Position numbers and translations under genes: made by a program
The notes under the pieces: model-generated
The model's database searches: none
Told to the model about the DNA's origin: nothing
The model's input: the letters and a program-made list of their open reading frames with translations, nothing else
Shown here: positions 36,057 through 44,671 of the stretch, piece after piece
Layout of the letters: each line of letters starts with the position of its first letter
How positions within the stretch are numbered: position 1 is the first letter of the stretch
DNA from: Aliisedimentitalea scapharcae
GTDB lineage: Bacteria > Pseudomonadota > Alphaproteobacteria > Rhodobacterales > Rhodobacteraceae
Direction of reading: 5' to 3'
Length of the DNA: 64,000 bases
Assembly (NCBI RefSeq): GCF_045277565.1
Contig: NZ_CP123584.1
Coordinates: 1,860,001-1,924,000 of the forward strand

Positions 36057-37010
36057 TTACGCGCTGGTGTCGGCCTTGAATTCCGAGGGGGTGACACCGA
36101 ATTTGGATTTGAACAACCGCGAAAACTGGGCCTGATCCGAAAACCCAAAGCGATAGGCCACTTCGGCGATGGCCAATCCGGGGGCTGCGGCCAGCCGATC
36201 CCGCGCGGCGATCAGGCGGTGGTCGCGGATCTGTTGGCTGACAGTGCCGTTCACGTCCTTGAACAGGTCGTGCAGGTACCGTTTCGAGATGCCGCAGCCA
36301 TCGGCGATCAGATCCGGGGACAGATCCGGGTTCTTCAGATTGGCGCGGATGAATTTTTCCACCCGCGTAATATGGGCCGACCGCACGGCCGACAGGTTGC
36401 TGGAATTGGCGTCGGAGGTTTCCTCCAGCGCCAGCCCCAACAGTTCCAGCAGCTGACGCCCGATGGTTTCGCTGGCCGCAGGTCCAAGATCGGCGAATTT
36501 TGATTGCGCCTGATCCACCATGCTGGCGAACAGCCCCGCGGTGCCAGAGGTGGCGTTGAACACGCGCGCGCAAAACCGGTCCGGTTGGCGCACGCGTTCT
36601 TCCAGCGCCTTCCGGCTGACCTTGAGCACAAACAGGTCATTGGGGTTTTCATACAGGAACCGGTAAGGTTCGTCGCCGCGTTCCAGGATGAACCCGCCGG
36701 GATCACAGCGCACCTCGCGCCCCAGCTGACGGAACTCGACCGTGCTGACGCGGGGCAGGGTGATCAGATATTCCTCTTGGCGGGCCTCGCGGATATGGGC
36801 GCGGCGGCGTTCATAGCTCAGAGGGTCCGATGTCAGCCGCGACATGCCGACGTGGCCCATGGACATACGGCTCAGCTGACCATTGAAACGGATCGGGTCG
36901 CGGAACTGCAATTCCAGGGGAAAATACGCATCATTCACCACCGCATTCCATTTGCTGGAGCGGTGCTGCGGCTCTGTCTTGGCCGTCGAGAACGTGAACC
37001 CGGCGGTCAT
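36057..37010 (-). CDS. AraC-family regulator of the hydantoinase/ABC operon
   Basis: A 317-residue regulator. It has an N-terminal AraC_binding_2-type cupin-like domain (about 20-180, including FILERGDEPYRFLYENPNDLFVLKVSRKAL) and a C-terminal double helix-turn-helix (about 215-312: ISKRYLHDLFKDVNGTVSQQIRDHRL and IAEVAYRFGFSDQAQFSRLFKSKFGVTPSEFK). The ATG at 37008-37010 lies 270 bp from the divergent hyuB start. The 22-bp tandem repeats in that gap are likely its binding sites, so it probably activates hyuBA-livGFHMK. Confidence 0.9.
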   Translation of the reverse strand: MTAGFTFSTAKTEPQHRSSKWNAVVNDAYFPLELQFRDPIRFNGQLSRMSMGHVGMSRLTSDPLSYERRRAHIREARQEEYLITLPRVSTVEFRQLGREVRCDPGGFILERGDEPYRFLYENPNDLFVLKVSRKALEERVRQPDRFCARVFNATSGTAGLFASMVDQAQSKFADLGPAASETIGRQLLELLGLALEETSDANSSNLSAVRSAHITRVEKFIRANLKNPDLSPDLIADGCGISKRYLHDLFKDVNGTVSQQIRDHRLIAARDRLAAAPGLAIAEVAYRFGFSDQAQFSRLFKSKFGVTPSEFKADTSA

Positions 37011-37074
37011 ATGCGTTTCCTCCCACGCTGAACCTTATCCCAAATCCCCAGCAAAACAAAAGAAAATGGGACGC

Positions 37075-37146
37075 CTGCGCTGAGCGCCAAATGGTTCTGC
37101 GCTGAGTGACAAATTGTTCTGCGCGGGGGTGCAAACAGCTCTGCGC
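37075..37146. repeat. 22-bp tandem repeat (probable AraC binding sites)
   Basis: Three full units of 22 bp (37075-37096, 37097-37118, 37119-37140) and a partial fourth. Each unit begins CTGCGC, and units 1 and 2 share TGAG-Y-G near base 7 and CAAAT-K-GTT at the end. Unit 3 is more diverged. The period of two helical turns puts all units on one DNA face, as for activators of the AraC family. They lie between the divergent AraC gene and hyuB. Confidence 0.8.
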
Positions 37147-37280
37147 GCATCGTCAAGACCGCCCCGGCAACCCCGGTCATCCTGAAATCCGAGAACGACG
37201 TGCAAAGGACCATGCCGGATCGAGCGGCCCATGCGCCCCCGTCCGGTGGATCTTTTGCCCCATTCAGAGGACCAGAAAAC

Positions 37281-39032
37281 ATGGCTGATAACCCCGTAGA
37301 CCCGATCACGCTTTCCGTGGTGCGCGGCGTATTGGAAACCACCCAGCGCGAAATGACGCTGGCGCTGGAAAAGACGGCGCGCAGTTCGGTGTTCAACCTT
37401 GCGCATGATTATTCCACGGCGCTGTTCAACCACACGCCCGAAATGATCCTGCAGGGGCAGGATATTCCGATTCACCTGGGATCGTTGATCCCGGCGATGA
37501 AATCGGTCGCGGGGTTCTTTGACGGGGATATCAACGAAGGCGACCTGATCCTGCACAATGACCCGGCCTATGGGGGCAGCCACATCATCGACACCTGCAT
37601 GTATTACCCGGTGTTCTATGAAGGCGAGCTGGTGTTCTGGACCGTCTGCAAGGGGCATCTGACGGATATTGGCGGCCCGGTTCCGGCGGGATACAACCCC
37701 GAGGCCAAGGAAATCTATGCCGAAGGGCTGCGCATCCCGCCGATCAAGCTGTGGGACAGGGGTGTGCCGCGCGACGACATCATGAACATGTTGCTGGTCA
37801 ACATGCGGGCCCGGCGGGATCAGGAAGGTGATTTCAACGCCTTGATCGGGGCCTGTCAGGTGGGCGCGCGCAACCTGATTGCGCTGATGGACAAATATGG
37901 CAAGGAAACGGTTCAGACCTGCATTGCCAAGCTGTTGACCATGGCCAATGCCCATATGAAGGGGCTGATCGCGCAGGTGCCGGATGGGACCTATTCCGGC
38001 ACGGCGGTGTTGGAAGATGCCGGGCACGGGTTTGGCGATTTCGACATCACCGCGACGGTGACGATCACCGGAGACAGTTGCCACATCGAAATCGAAAGCC
38101 CGCCGCAGATCCCGTATTTCATCAACTCCTACGAAGGCAATTCCTATTCGGGTGTCTATCTGGGCCTGATGATGTTCGCGCAATTGCCGCCGCCCTATAA
38201 CGAGGGGCTGTATCGTAATGTCACGGTGGACATGGGCCGCAAGGGGACGTTGTGCAACGCCCAGTCACCTGCGCCGCATATGAATTGTACCACCACCCCG
38301 ATGGAGACGCTGACCGATGCGGTGCGGCTGGCCTTTGAGCAGGCGGCCCCTGACAAGGTGTCGGCCAGCTGGGGGCACGCCAACGGCTGTAATATCGCCG
38401 GGTGGGACAATCGCCATGACGAAGAATACGTCACCATGGTTCTGGCTTCGATCATTTCGGGGGCCGGGGCGACCAACAGCCAGGATGGCTGGCACGCCTG
38501 TGGGCCCGAATGCTGTTTTGGGGCGCTGACGTCGGGGGATATCGAGATGCTCGAACATTCCTATCCGATCATCATTCACGAATACGGGCTGATGGAGGAC
38601 AGCGGCGGCGCGGGCAAATTCCGCGGTGGGTCAGGCACGCGCTGGGCGGTCGAACCGTTGGATACGGACATGACCCTTGTCACCTTTGGTGAAGGCCGCC
38701 GCATTCCGGCGATGGGGGCCGCGGGTGCAAAATCCGCCATGGTTCACAAAAAGGTCGGCCGGTTGGAAATCACCCGCGACGGCGACACCCAGATCATCAC
38801 CGACAATGTGATCGAGACCATCAAACCCGGTGAAATTGCCGCCAACCTCAACCCCGGCGGCGGCGGGTTCGGCAACCCGTTTGAACGCGACCCGTTGAAG
38901 GTGGTCGAAGACGTTCGAAACGGGCTGGTCAGCGTCGAAGGGGCCCGGCTGGACTATGGGGTGATCATTGCCGACGCCGAAACCCTCGCCATTGACGAAA
39001 CCGCCACTGAACACGCCCGTTCTGTCGTCTGA
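37281..39032 (+). CDS. hyuB: Hydantoinase B/oxoprolinase subunit B
   Basis: The 583-residue B subunit of an ATP-dependent hydantoinase-type enzyme that works with HyuA to open a cyclic amide such as N-methylhydantoin, hydantoin or 5-oxoproline. It carries HNDPAYGGSHIIDTCMYYPVFYEGELVFW, GDFDITATVTI, ESPPQIPYFINSYEGNSYSGVYLG, the Gly-rich GGAGKFRGGSGTRW and C-terminal NPGGGGFGNPFERD, all typical of the HyuB family. The ATG at 37281 follows AGAGG. It heads a seven-gene operon continuing to 45844. Confidence 0.92.
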   Translation: MADNPVDPITLSVVRGVLETTQREMTLALEKTARSSVFNLAHDYSTALFNHTPEMILQGQDIPIHLGSLIPAMKSVAGFFDGDINEGDLILHNDPAYGGSHIIDTCMYYPVFYEGELVFWTVCKGHLTDIGGPVPAGYNPEAKEIYAEGLRIPPIKLWDRGVPRDDIMNMLLVNMRARRDQEGDFNALIGACQVGARNLIALMDKYGKETVQTCIAKLLTMANAHMKGLIAQVPDGTYSGTAVLEDAGHGFGDFDITATVTITGDSCHIEIESPPQIPYFINSYEGNSYSGVYLGLMMFAQLPPPYNEGLYRNVTVDMGRKGTLCNAQSPAPHMNCTTTPMETLTDAVRLAFEQAAPDKVSASWGHANGCNIAGWDNRHDEEYVTMVLASIISGAGATNSQDGWHACGPECCFGALTSGDIEMLEHSYPIIIHEYGLMEDSGGAGKFRGGSGTRWAVEPLDTDMTLVTFGEGRRIPAMGAAGAKSAMVHKKVGRLEITRDGDTQIITDNVIETIKPGEIAANLNPGGGGFGNPFERDPLKVVEDVRNGLVSVEGARLDYGVIIADAETLAIDETATEHARSVV

Positions 39033-39058
39033 TCCTATTGATCCGAAAGGAAAAACAC

Positions 39059-41185
39059 ATGCGTACCCAATATCGCCTGGGCATTGATGCCGGCGGCACA
39101 TTCACCGATTTCATTCTGGCCGACAAAAAGGGCAGCACCCAGATCTTCAAGGTTCTGTCCACGCCGACCGAACCGACCAAGGCCATCCGGAACGGTCTGG
39201 CGCTGATCACCGAGGAAACCGGCCTGACGGCGCAGGACATCGTGTCGAATTCCGACCTGTGCATCAACGGCACCACCGTGGGTCTGAACGCGCTGATCAC
39301 CCACACCGGGGCCAAGACCGGGTTGATCGCCACGCGGGGCCACGAAGATTCCATCGAAATCCGCCTGGGCCACAAGGAAGACGGATATCGCTATGACCCG
39401 GATTATCCGCCCGCCACAATGCTGGTGCCGCGCCATCTACGCAAAGGCATCTCGGAGCGGGTGATTTCGGATGGGTCGGTCAAGACCCCGATCAACGAAG
39501 GCGACGTGCGTGCCGCCTGTCAGTATTTTATCGCCGAAAACGTGGAGTCGGTTGCGATCAGCTTTGTCTGGTCGGTGCTGCATCCCGAACATGAGCTGCG
39601 CGCCGCCGAGATCGTCCGCGAGATGATGCCCGATGTACGCCTGACAGTCGGCAGCCAATTGTACCCGCAGGTGCGCGAATACACTCGCACCTCTACCGCG
39701 ATCGTGAATGCCTATCTGGCCCCGATCCTGCAACGCTATGTCGAAGCGATTGATGCCTATTTCCGCGAATTGGGCAGCCAGCACCCGGTGCGCTATTTCC
39801 AGTCGAACGGCGGGCTGGCGCTGGGCAAGGTGGTCAGCGACCAGTCGGTTTATGCGATCAATTCCGGGCCGGCATCGGCTCCGCAGGCGGCCTTGGATGT
39901 GGCCGAACCCTGGGGGGACAAGAACATCATCACCTGTGACATGGGTGGCACCTCCTTTGACATCACCCTGACCAAGGATGGTCAGGCCAACGTCAACAAG
40001 AACATCGACTTTTTGCGCTATCGCATTGGAATTCCGATGATTCAGGTGGAAACCCTGGGGGCCGGTGGCGGGTCGATTGGCTGGATCGACTCGATGGGGC
40101 TGATCCAGATGGGTCCGCAATCGGCGGGATCCGAACCGGGACCGGCCTGTTATGGTCAGGGCGGTGACAATCCGACCACCACGGATGCCAATCTGACGCT
40201 TGGCTATCTGAATGCCGATGGGCTGGTTGGCGGGCGTCTGCCGCTGGATGTGGACAAGGCGCGCAGCGCGATCAAGACCAAGCTGGCCGATCCGCTGGGC
40301 ATTTCGGTGGAAAAGGCGGCCTATGGCATGTTCACCATCGTCAACAACAACATGGTGAATGCGATCCGCCGGGTGTCGGTCGAACGGGGCTATGATCCGC
40401 GCGATTTTGTGCTGATGGGGGCTGGGGGCGCGACCGGGGCGCATATCACCGCTCTGGCCCGTGAAATGGGGATCTCCAAGGTTCTGATTTCCAAGCTGGC
40501 CTCGGGGTTGTGCGCCTATGGTCAGATCATATCGGACGTCAAATACAACTATATGGCTCCGGCACCGATCCGGCTGGAGGGGGCCGAGGCGGCGCAGACG
40601 CTGGATCAGCTGTTCAACAAGCTGGAGTTGCGGGGCCATGGAGATCTGAGCCAGGACGGGTTCAGCGACGACAAGATTTCGATCCGTCGCAGTCTGGACA
40701 TGCGTTATGTCGGGCAGGTGCATGAATGCACGGTCGAGATCGCGCCCTTTGAGGTCACAGAGCCGTCGCTGGAGGACATCAAGGCGGCGTTCCACGCCCG
40801 TCACAAGGCGCTGTATACCTATGATGAACCGCACAACGCCGTCGAAGTGGTGAATGTCGAAAGCACCATCGCCGGACGTGTGGACAAACCCAAACGCATG
40901 AGCATTGCCGCGGGATCGGGTGCCGAGAGCACGTTGAAGGGCCGCCGCCCGATGGTGTTCAGCGCCGACGGACAGGCACAGGACACGCCGGTCTATGACG
41001 GTGCTGCATTGGGGGCTGGGGACGTGTTGCATGGGCCTGCCGTCATCGAAGAGGTCACCACCACCATCGTGATCGAGCCGGGTTGGACCGTGTCGCTGCA
41101 CGAAAGCGGGGTCTATGTGCTGACGGCGGAGACCGCCCCGGAGGGCCGGCCGCTGAGCCAGCTCAAAGAACTGGCCGGGGTCTGA
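39059..41185 (+). CDS. hyuA: Hydantoinase A/oxoprolinase subunit A
   Basis: The ATP-dependent A subunit (ASKHA-type ATPase fold), 708 residues. It starts GIDAGGTFTDFILADKKG (the phosphate loop) and has GTTVGLNALITHTGAKTGLIATRGHED, the actin-like core CDMGGTSFDITLT, PGPACYGQGGDNPTTTDANLTLGYL and the domain VLMGAGGATGAHITALAREMG. With HyuB it probably cleaves a cyclic imide with ATP. The ATG at 39059 follows AAAGGA; the gap to hyuB is 26 bp. It ends 3 bp before the ABC ATPase gene. Confidence 0.93.
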   Translation: MRTQYRLGIDAGGTFTDFILADKKGSTQIFKVLSTPTEPTKAIRNGLALITEETGLTAQDIVSNSDLCINGTTVGLNALITHTGAKTGLIATRGHEDSIEIRLGHKEDGYRYDPDYPPATMLVPRHLRKGISERVISDGSVKTPINEGDVRAACQYFIAENVESVAISFVWSVLHPEHELRAAEIVREMMPDVRLTVGSQLYPQVREYTRTSTAIVNAYLAPILQRYVEAIDAYFRELGSQHPVRYFQSNGGLALGKVVSDQSVYAINSGPASAPQAALDVAEPWGDKNIITCDMGGTSFDITLTKDGQANVNKNIDFLRYRIGIPMIQVETLGAGGGSIGWIDSMGLIQMGPQSAGSEPGPACYGQGGDNPTTTDANLTLGYLNADGLVGGRLPLDVDKARSAIKTKLADPLGISVEKAAYGMFTIVNNNMVNAIRRVSVERGYDPRDFVLMGAGGATGAHITALAREMGISKVLISKLASGLCAYGQIISDVKYNYMAPAPIRLEGAEAAQTLDQLFNKLELRGHGDLSQDGFSDDKISIRRSLDMRYVGQVHECTVEIAPFEVTEPSLEDIKAAFHARHKALYTYDEPHNAVEVVNVESTIAGRVDKPKRMSIAAGSGAESTLKGRRPMVFSADGQAQDTPVYDGAALGAGDVLHGPAVIEEVTTTIVIEPGWTVSLHESGVYVLTAETAPEGRPLSQLKELAGV

Positions 41186-41188
41186 GCC

Positions 41189-41953
41189 ATGGCGCGGCGA
41201 CACAGCACGGCGTCCTCGCAGGCCGAGTCTTCGCTGACCGCGTCGGGGGTGACCGTGGCCTTTGGCGGGTTCAAGGCGCTCACCGATGTCACAATGTCGA
41301 TCACGCCGGGCAGCGTTCATGGGCTGATTGGCCCCAATGGCGCGGGCAAGACGACAATGGTCAACACATTGACCGGGTTCCAGGCACCGACCACAGGGTC
41401 GGTCGCCCTGGGGGGCAAGGAGGTGGGCCGGATGTCGCCGCACCAGCTGCGCCGCGAAGGCGTGGCGCGGACATTTCAGGCCGGACGGTTGTTCACCGGT
41501 CTGGATGTTCTCGACAATCTGGCCGTGACGGGTGTGGGGCTGGGGCATTCCCGATCCGGATCCGAGGCCGAAGCGTTGCGGGTGCTGGGCTGGATGGGGG
41601 TGCCCCATTTGGCTGAACGGCCGGCGGCGGGGCTGCCGTATACCGACGAACGGCGTGTGGGAATTGCCCGTGCCTTGATGTTTGCGCCGGACTTCTTGCT
41701 GCTGGATGAACCGGCGGCAGGAATGTCCGAAGCCGAAGCCGGCGATCTCGCCGCGCTGATCGCGCGTGTGGCAACCGAACTGGGCACCGGCGTTCTGCTC
41801 ATCGAACACAATGTCGGGTTGGTTCTGTCCGTGTCTCAGCATGTCTATGTGCTGGATGCGGGGCAGGTCATCGAAGAGGGCGACGTCGATGTGATCCTCA
41901 AGAGCCAGGTGGTGCGTGATGCCTATTTTGGTGCCGATCAGGAGGCCGCGTGA
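41189..41953 (+). CDS. ABC transporter ATPase, LivG type
   Basis: The 254-residue ATPase of the branched-chain/amide ABC family. It has Walker A GPNGAGKTT, the long insertion typical of LivG and a modified signature (AAGLPYTDERRVGIARALM, so LSGGQ is replaced by LPYTDE as often in LivG), then Walker B FLLLDEPAAGMSEAE. It powers uptake by the permeases at 42684 and 43602. The final TGA overlaps the next ATG by one base. Confidence 0.88.
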   Translation: MARRHSTASSQAESSLTASGVTVAFGGFKALTDVTMSITPGSVHGLIGPNGAGKTTMVNTLTGFQAPTTGSVALGGKEVGRMSPHQLRREGVARTFQAGRLFTGLDVLDNLAVTGVGLGHSRSGSEAEALRVLGWMGVPHLAERPAAGLPYTDERRVGIARALMFAPDFLLLDEPAAGMSEAEAGDLAALIARVATELGTGVLLIEHNVGLVLSVSQHVYVLDAGQVIEEGDVDVILKSQVVRDAYFGADQEAA

Positions 41954-42687
41954 TGTCCAAGCTTGGCGTATTTGACGTGTCGGTGCGGTACGGGAAAGTC
42001 CCCGCGCTGACCAATGTGACCCTGCACATAGAAGAGGGAGAACGGGTGTTCATCTCTGGCCCCAACGGGGCTGGGAAGTCGTCGTTGCTGGGGGCGATCA
42101 GCGGCGCTGTGGCCCCCAGCCAGGGGCGGATCGAACTGGATGGCGATCTGTTGAGCGGTCGCCCACCCGAAGCCATTGCGCGGCTGGGCCTGTCCATGGT
42201 GCCCGAGGGGCGCGAGATTTTTGGCAGCCTGACGGTCGAGGAAAACCTGAAGGTCGGGACCGGGTTGCGTAGAGACCAGAGCGCTGTCTCCGCCGATATT
42301 TCGGAGATATTTGACGCGTTCCCAATCCTGGGGGAGCGTCGTCATGCCAGCGCCGGTGCGCTGTCCGGTGGCCAGCAGCAGATGCTGGCCATCGGGCGGG
42401 CGCTGATGACCAATCCCAAACTGATGATGGTGGACGAACCGTCGTTGGGATTGGCCCCAAAGATTGTGGATCAGGTGTATGAAACGCTTGTTGCCCTGCA
42501 GGAAGAGCGGGGGCTGACGTTGTTGATCGTCGAACAGAGTTCGACACGCGCGGCCCGTGTTGGCGGGCGCATGATCCTGCTGCGGGGCGGTGCGGTTGTC
42601 GGCGAGGGAGACGCCGCGACCTTTGCGTCCAAGGACCTGCTTCGCGACGCCTATTTCGGAACATCCAACACGGAGGCCGCGCTATGA
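41953..42687 (+). CDS. ABC transporter ATPase, LivF type
   Basis: The second ATPase, 244 residues. It has Walker A GPNGAGKSS, the LSGGQQQMLAIGRALM signature, Walker B LMMVDEPSLGLAPKIVDQ and no LivG insertion. The ATG at 41953 overlaps the previous stop (TGATG). An in-frame GTG three bases earlier is possible. The stop overlaps the next ATG (ATGA). Confidence 0.9.
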   Translation: MSKLGVFDVSVRYGKVPALTNVTLHIEEGERVFISGPNGAGKSSLLGAISGAVAPSQGRIELDGDLLSGRPPEAIARLGLSMVPEGREIFGSLTVEENLKVGTGLRRDQSAVSADISEIFDAFPILGERRHASAGALSGGQQQMLAIGRALMTNPKLMMVDEPSLGLAPKIVDQVYETLVALQEERGLTLLIVEQSSTRAARVGGRMILLRGGAVVGEGDAATFASKDLLRDAYFGTSNTEAAL

Positions 42688-43598
42688 ATTCTGCTGCACA
42701 ACTGTTTTTTGATGCGGCTTCGCTGGGCGGGATCTATGCGATGGCCGCCCTGGGGATCGCGTTGATCTTTGGGGTGATGAACCTGGTGAACTTTGCCCAT
42801 GGCGAATACATCGCCTTTTGCGTGTTCGCCCTGATCGTGCCATCGACCGACGCCGTGGCGGTGTTGTTTCTGGGCAAGGCACCGGCCTTTGTGTTGATCC
42901 CGGTTCTGCTGGCGGTGGGCGCCGGAGCTGCCGTGGCCAGCGAGTTCATCGTGTTCCGCCATATGCGCCGGGCAACGCCGGTGGCGATGATGATTTCCTC
43001 CTTTGCGCTGGGCTTTATCATCCAGAATACGCTGTTGGCGATCTACGGAGGGCGGCCCAAGGCCATCAGCCTGTGGCCGGATCTGAACACGCCTGTGGCC
43101 GTGGCGGGCGCGCATGTCCCGCTGCTGCAGCTGATTGTCATCCTGAGCACGGTGGTGGTGGTCTGTGCCCTGGCGCTGTTGTTGAAGAAAACCCGCCTGG
43201 GGTTGGAAATGCGGGCCGCGGCCGAGAATTTCACCATGGCGCGGCTGTTGGGGGTGCGGGCCAATGTGGTGATCACCGGGGCCTTTGCCCTGTCGGGCGC
43301 GCTGGCGGCGGCGGTCGCGCTGATCCTGGCGACCCAGACCGGGGTCGCAGATGTCCGCATGGGCGGGCAGATCATGCTGGTTGCCTTTATCGCCACGGTC
43401 ATCGGTGGGCTGGGGTCGTTGCCCGGTGCCGTGGCCGCGGGATTTCTGATTGGTGCGACATCCATTGTGTTGCAGGCCTTTCTGCCGCTGGAAGTCCGCC
43501 CGTTCCGTGACGCCTTTCTTTACACGCTGGTCATCGTTTGCCTGCTTTTGCGTCCGCAAGGGTTGTTCGTGCCCAGTTCAGCCAAGCCGAGGATTTGA
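42684..43598 (+). CDS. ABC transporter permease, LivH type
   Basis: A 304-residue inner-membrane subunit with eight or so helices. It has the LivH landmarks FAHGEYIAFCVF near the start and GLGSLPGAVAAGFLIGATS near the end, and the loop LEMRAAAENFTMARLLGVR that contacts the ATPases. It has a 4-base overlap with the upstream ATPase gene and is followed by LivM-type permease 4 bp later. Confidence 0.92.
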   Translation: MNSAAQLFFDAASLGGIYAMAALGIALIFGVMNLVNFAHGEYIAFCVFALIVPSTDAVAVLFLGKAPAFVLIPVLLAVGAGAAVASEFIVFRHMRRATPVAMMISSFALGFIIQNTLLAIYGGRPKAISLWPDLNTPVAVAGAHVPLLQLIVILSTVVVVCALALLLKKTRLGLEMRAAAENFTMARLLGVRANVVITGAFALSGALAAAVALILATQTGVADVRMGGQIMLVAFIATVIGGLGSLPGAVAAGFLIGATSIVLQAFLPLEVRPFRDAFLYTLVIVCLLLRPQGLFVPSSAKPRI

Positions 43599-43601
43599 AC
43601 C

Positions 43602-44660
43602 ATGATGGGTAAACACGCACAAAACCGGCTTCTGGCCTATTCCACCCCGATTGTTCTGATCGGACTGCTGGTCCTGATGGCGGGAATGGTCAGCCTGTTC
43701 GGGGACAAGGCGCTGGCCCGGACGATGGCCGAAACCCTGGTCCGGGTGGTGCTGGTGGTCGGTCTTTGGATCTTTGTCGGCAATTCGGGCGTCGTCAGTT
43801 TCGGCCATGCCGGGTACATGGCGATCGGTGCCTATTGTTCGGCGTGGCTGACGCTGAAGCCACAGATGAAATCCATGTTCCTTCCGGACCTGCCACAATG
43901 GTTGGCGCAGGCGGAATGGCCGGTTCTGCCTGCCGCGATCGTGTCGGGGCTGTTGGCGGCGCTGGTTGCGCTGATCTCTGGCGCGGCAATCCTGCGGCTG
44001 TCGGGTATTGCCGCCTCGATCGCGACCTTTGCATTCCTGGCCATCGTCAACACCGTCTATTCCAACTGGGAAGGCGTCACCGGTGCGACGTCATCGGTGG
44101 TCGGGCTGGCCCGATATGTGGATCAATGGGTGGCCTTGGCCTGGGCGGCCGCGGCGATCATTGCCGCCAATCTCTATGCCAATTCTGCCAGCGGGCTGGC
44201 GCTGCGGGCCACCCGCGAGGATGACGTTGCCGCGTCGGCCTGTGGGATCGACATGTATCGCCATCGGTTGATCGCATTGGTCGTCAGCGGGTTCTTTACC
44301 GGTGTATCGGGTGCGCTGTTGGGGCATTCGATCGGTGTTCTGAACCCGGACAGTTTCTATCTGAACATCACCTTCATTTCGCTGGCGATGCTGGTGGTTG
44401 GTGGCATTGCCAGCCTGTCGGGGGCGGTCATCGGGGTGCTGAGCCTGTCCGTGCTGATCGAGGCGCTGGTGCGTCTGGAACAGGGCGTGACAGTCGGGGC
44501 CACCGCGTTTGCGTTGCCCAGCGGGGCCCAGGAAATCCTGATCGGGATCGTGATGATCCTGATCCTGGTGCTGCGACCTTCCGGGCTTTTGGCCGGCAAG
44601 GAGCTGCGCCTGCCCCAAAGGGGCGTGACGCTCAAATCAAAAAATACCCAAACCAACTGA
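43602..44660 (+). CDS. ABC transporter permease, LivM type
   Basis: A 352-residue inner-membrane subunit with about ten helices. It has the LivM landmarks VSFGHAGYMAIGAYCSAWL and ALRATREDDVAASACGIDMYRHRLIALVVSGFFTGVSGALLG, followed by VGGIASLSGAVIGVLSLSVLIEALV. It is preceded by GAGGA. It pairs with the LivH-type permease. It ends 11 bp before the receptor gene. Confidence 0.92.
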   Translation: MMGKHAQNRLLAYSTPIVLIGLLVLMAGMVSLFGDKALARTMAETLVRVVLVVGLWIFVGNSGVVSFGHAGYMAIGAYCSAWLTLKPQMKSMFLPDLPQWLAQAEWPVLPAAIVSGLLAALVALISGAAILRLSGIAASIATFAFLAIVNTVYSNWEGVTGATSSVVGLARYVDQWVALAWAAAAIIAANLYANSASGLALRATREDDVAASACGIDMYRHRLIALVVSGFFTGVSGALLGHSIGVLNPDSFYLNITFISLAMLVVGGIASLSGAVIGVLSLSVLIEALVRLEQGVTVGATAFALPSGAQEILIGIVMILILVLRPSGLLAGKELRLPQRGVTLKSKNTQTN

Positions 44661-44671
44661 GGAGACGTTCC

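Noticed and set aside
37075..37146. CRISPR-like array
   Set aside because: Units are contiguous without spacers, so they are tandem operator-type repeats and not a CRISPR array.
39437..41842. 801-residue open frame on the minus strand
   Set aside because: It is antisense to hyuA and the LivG-type gene; composition is that of a shadow.
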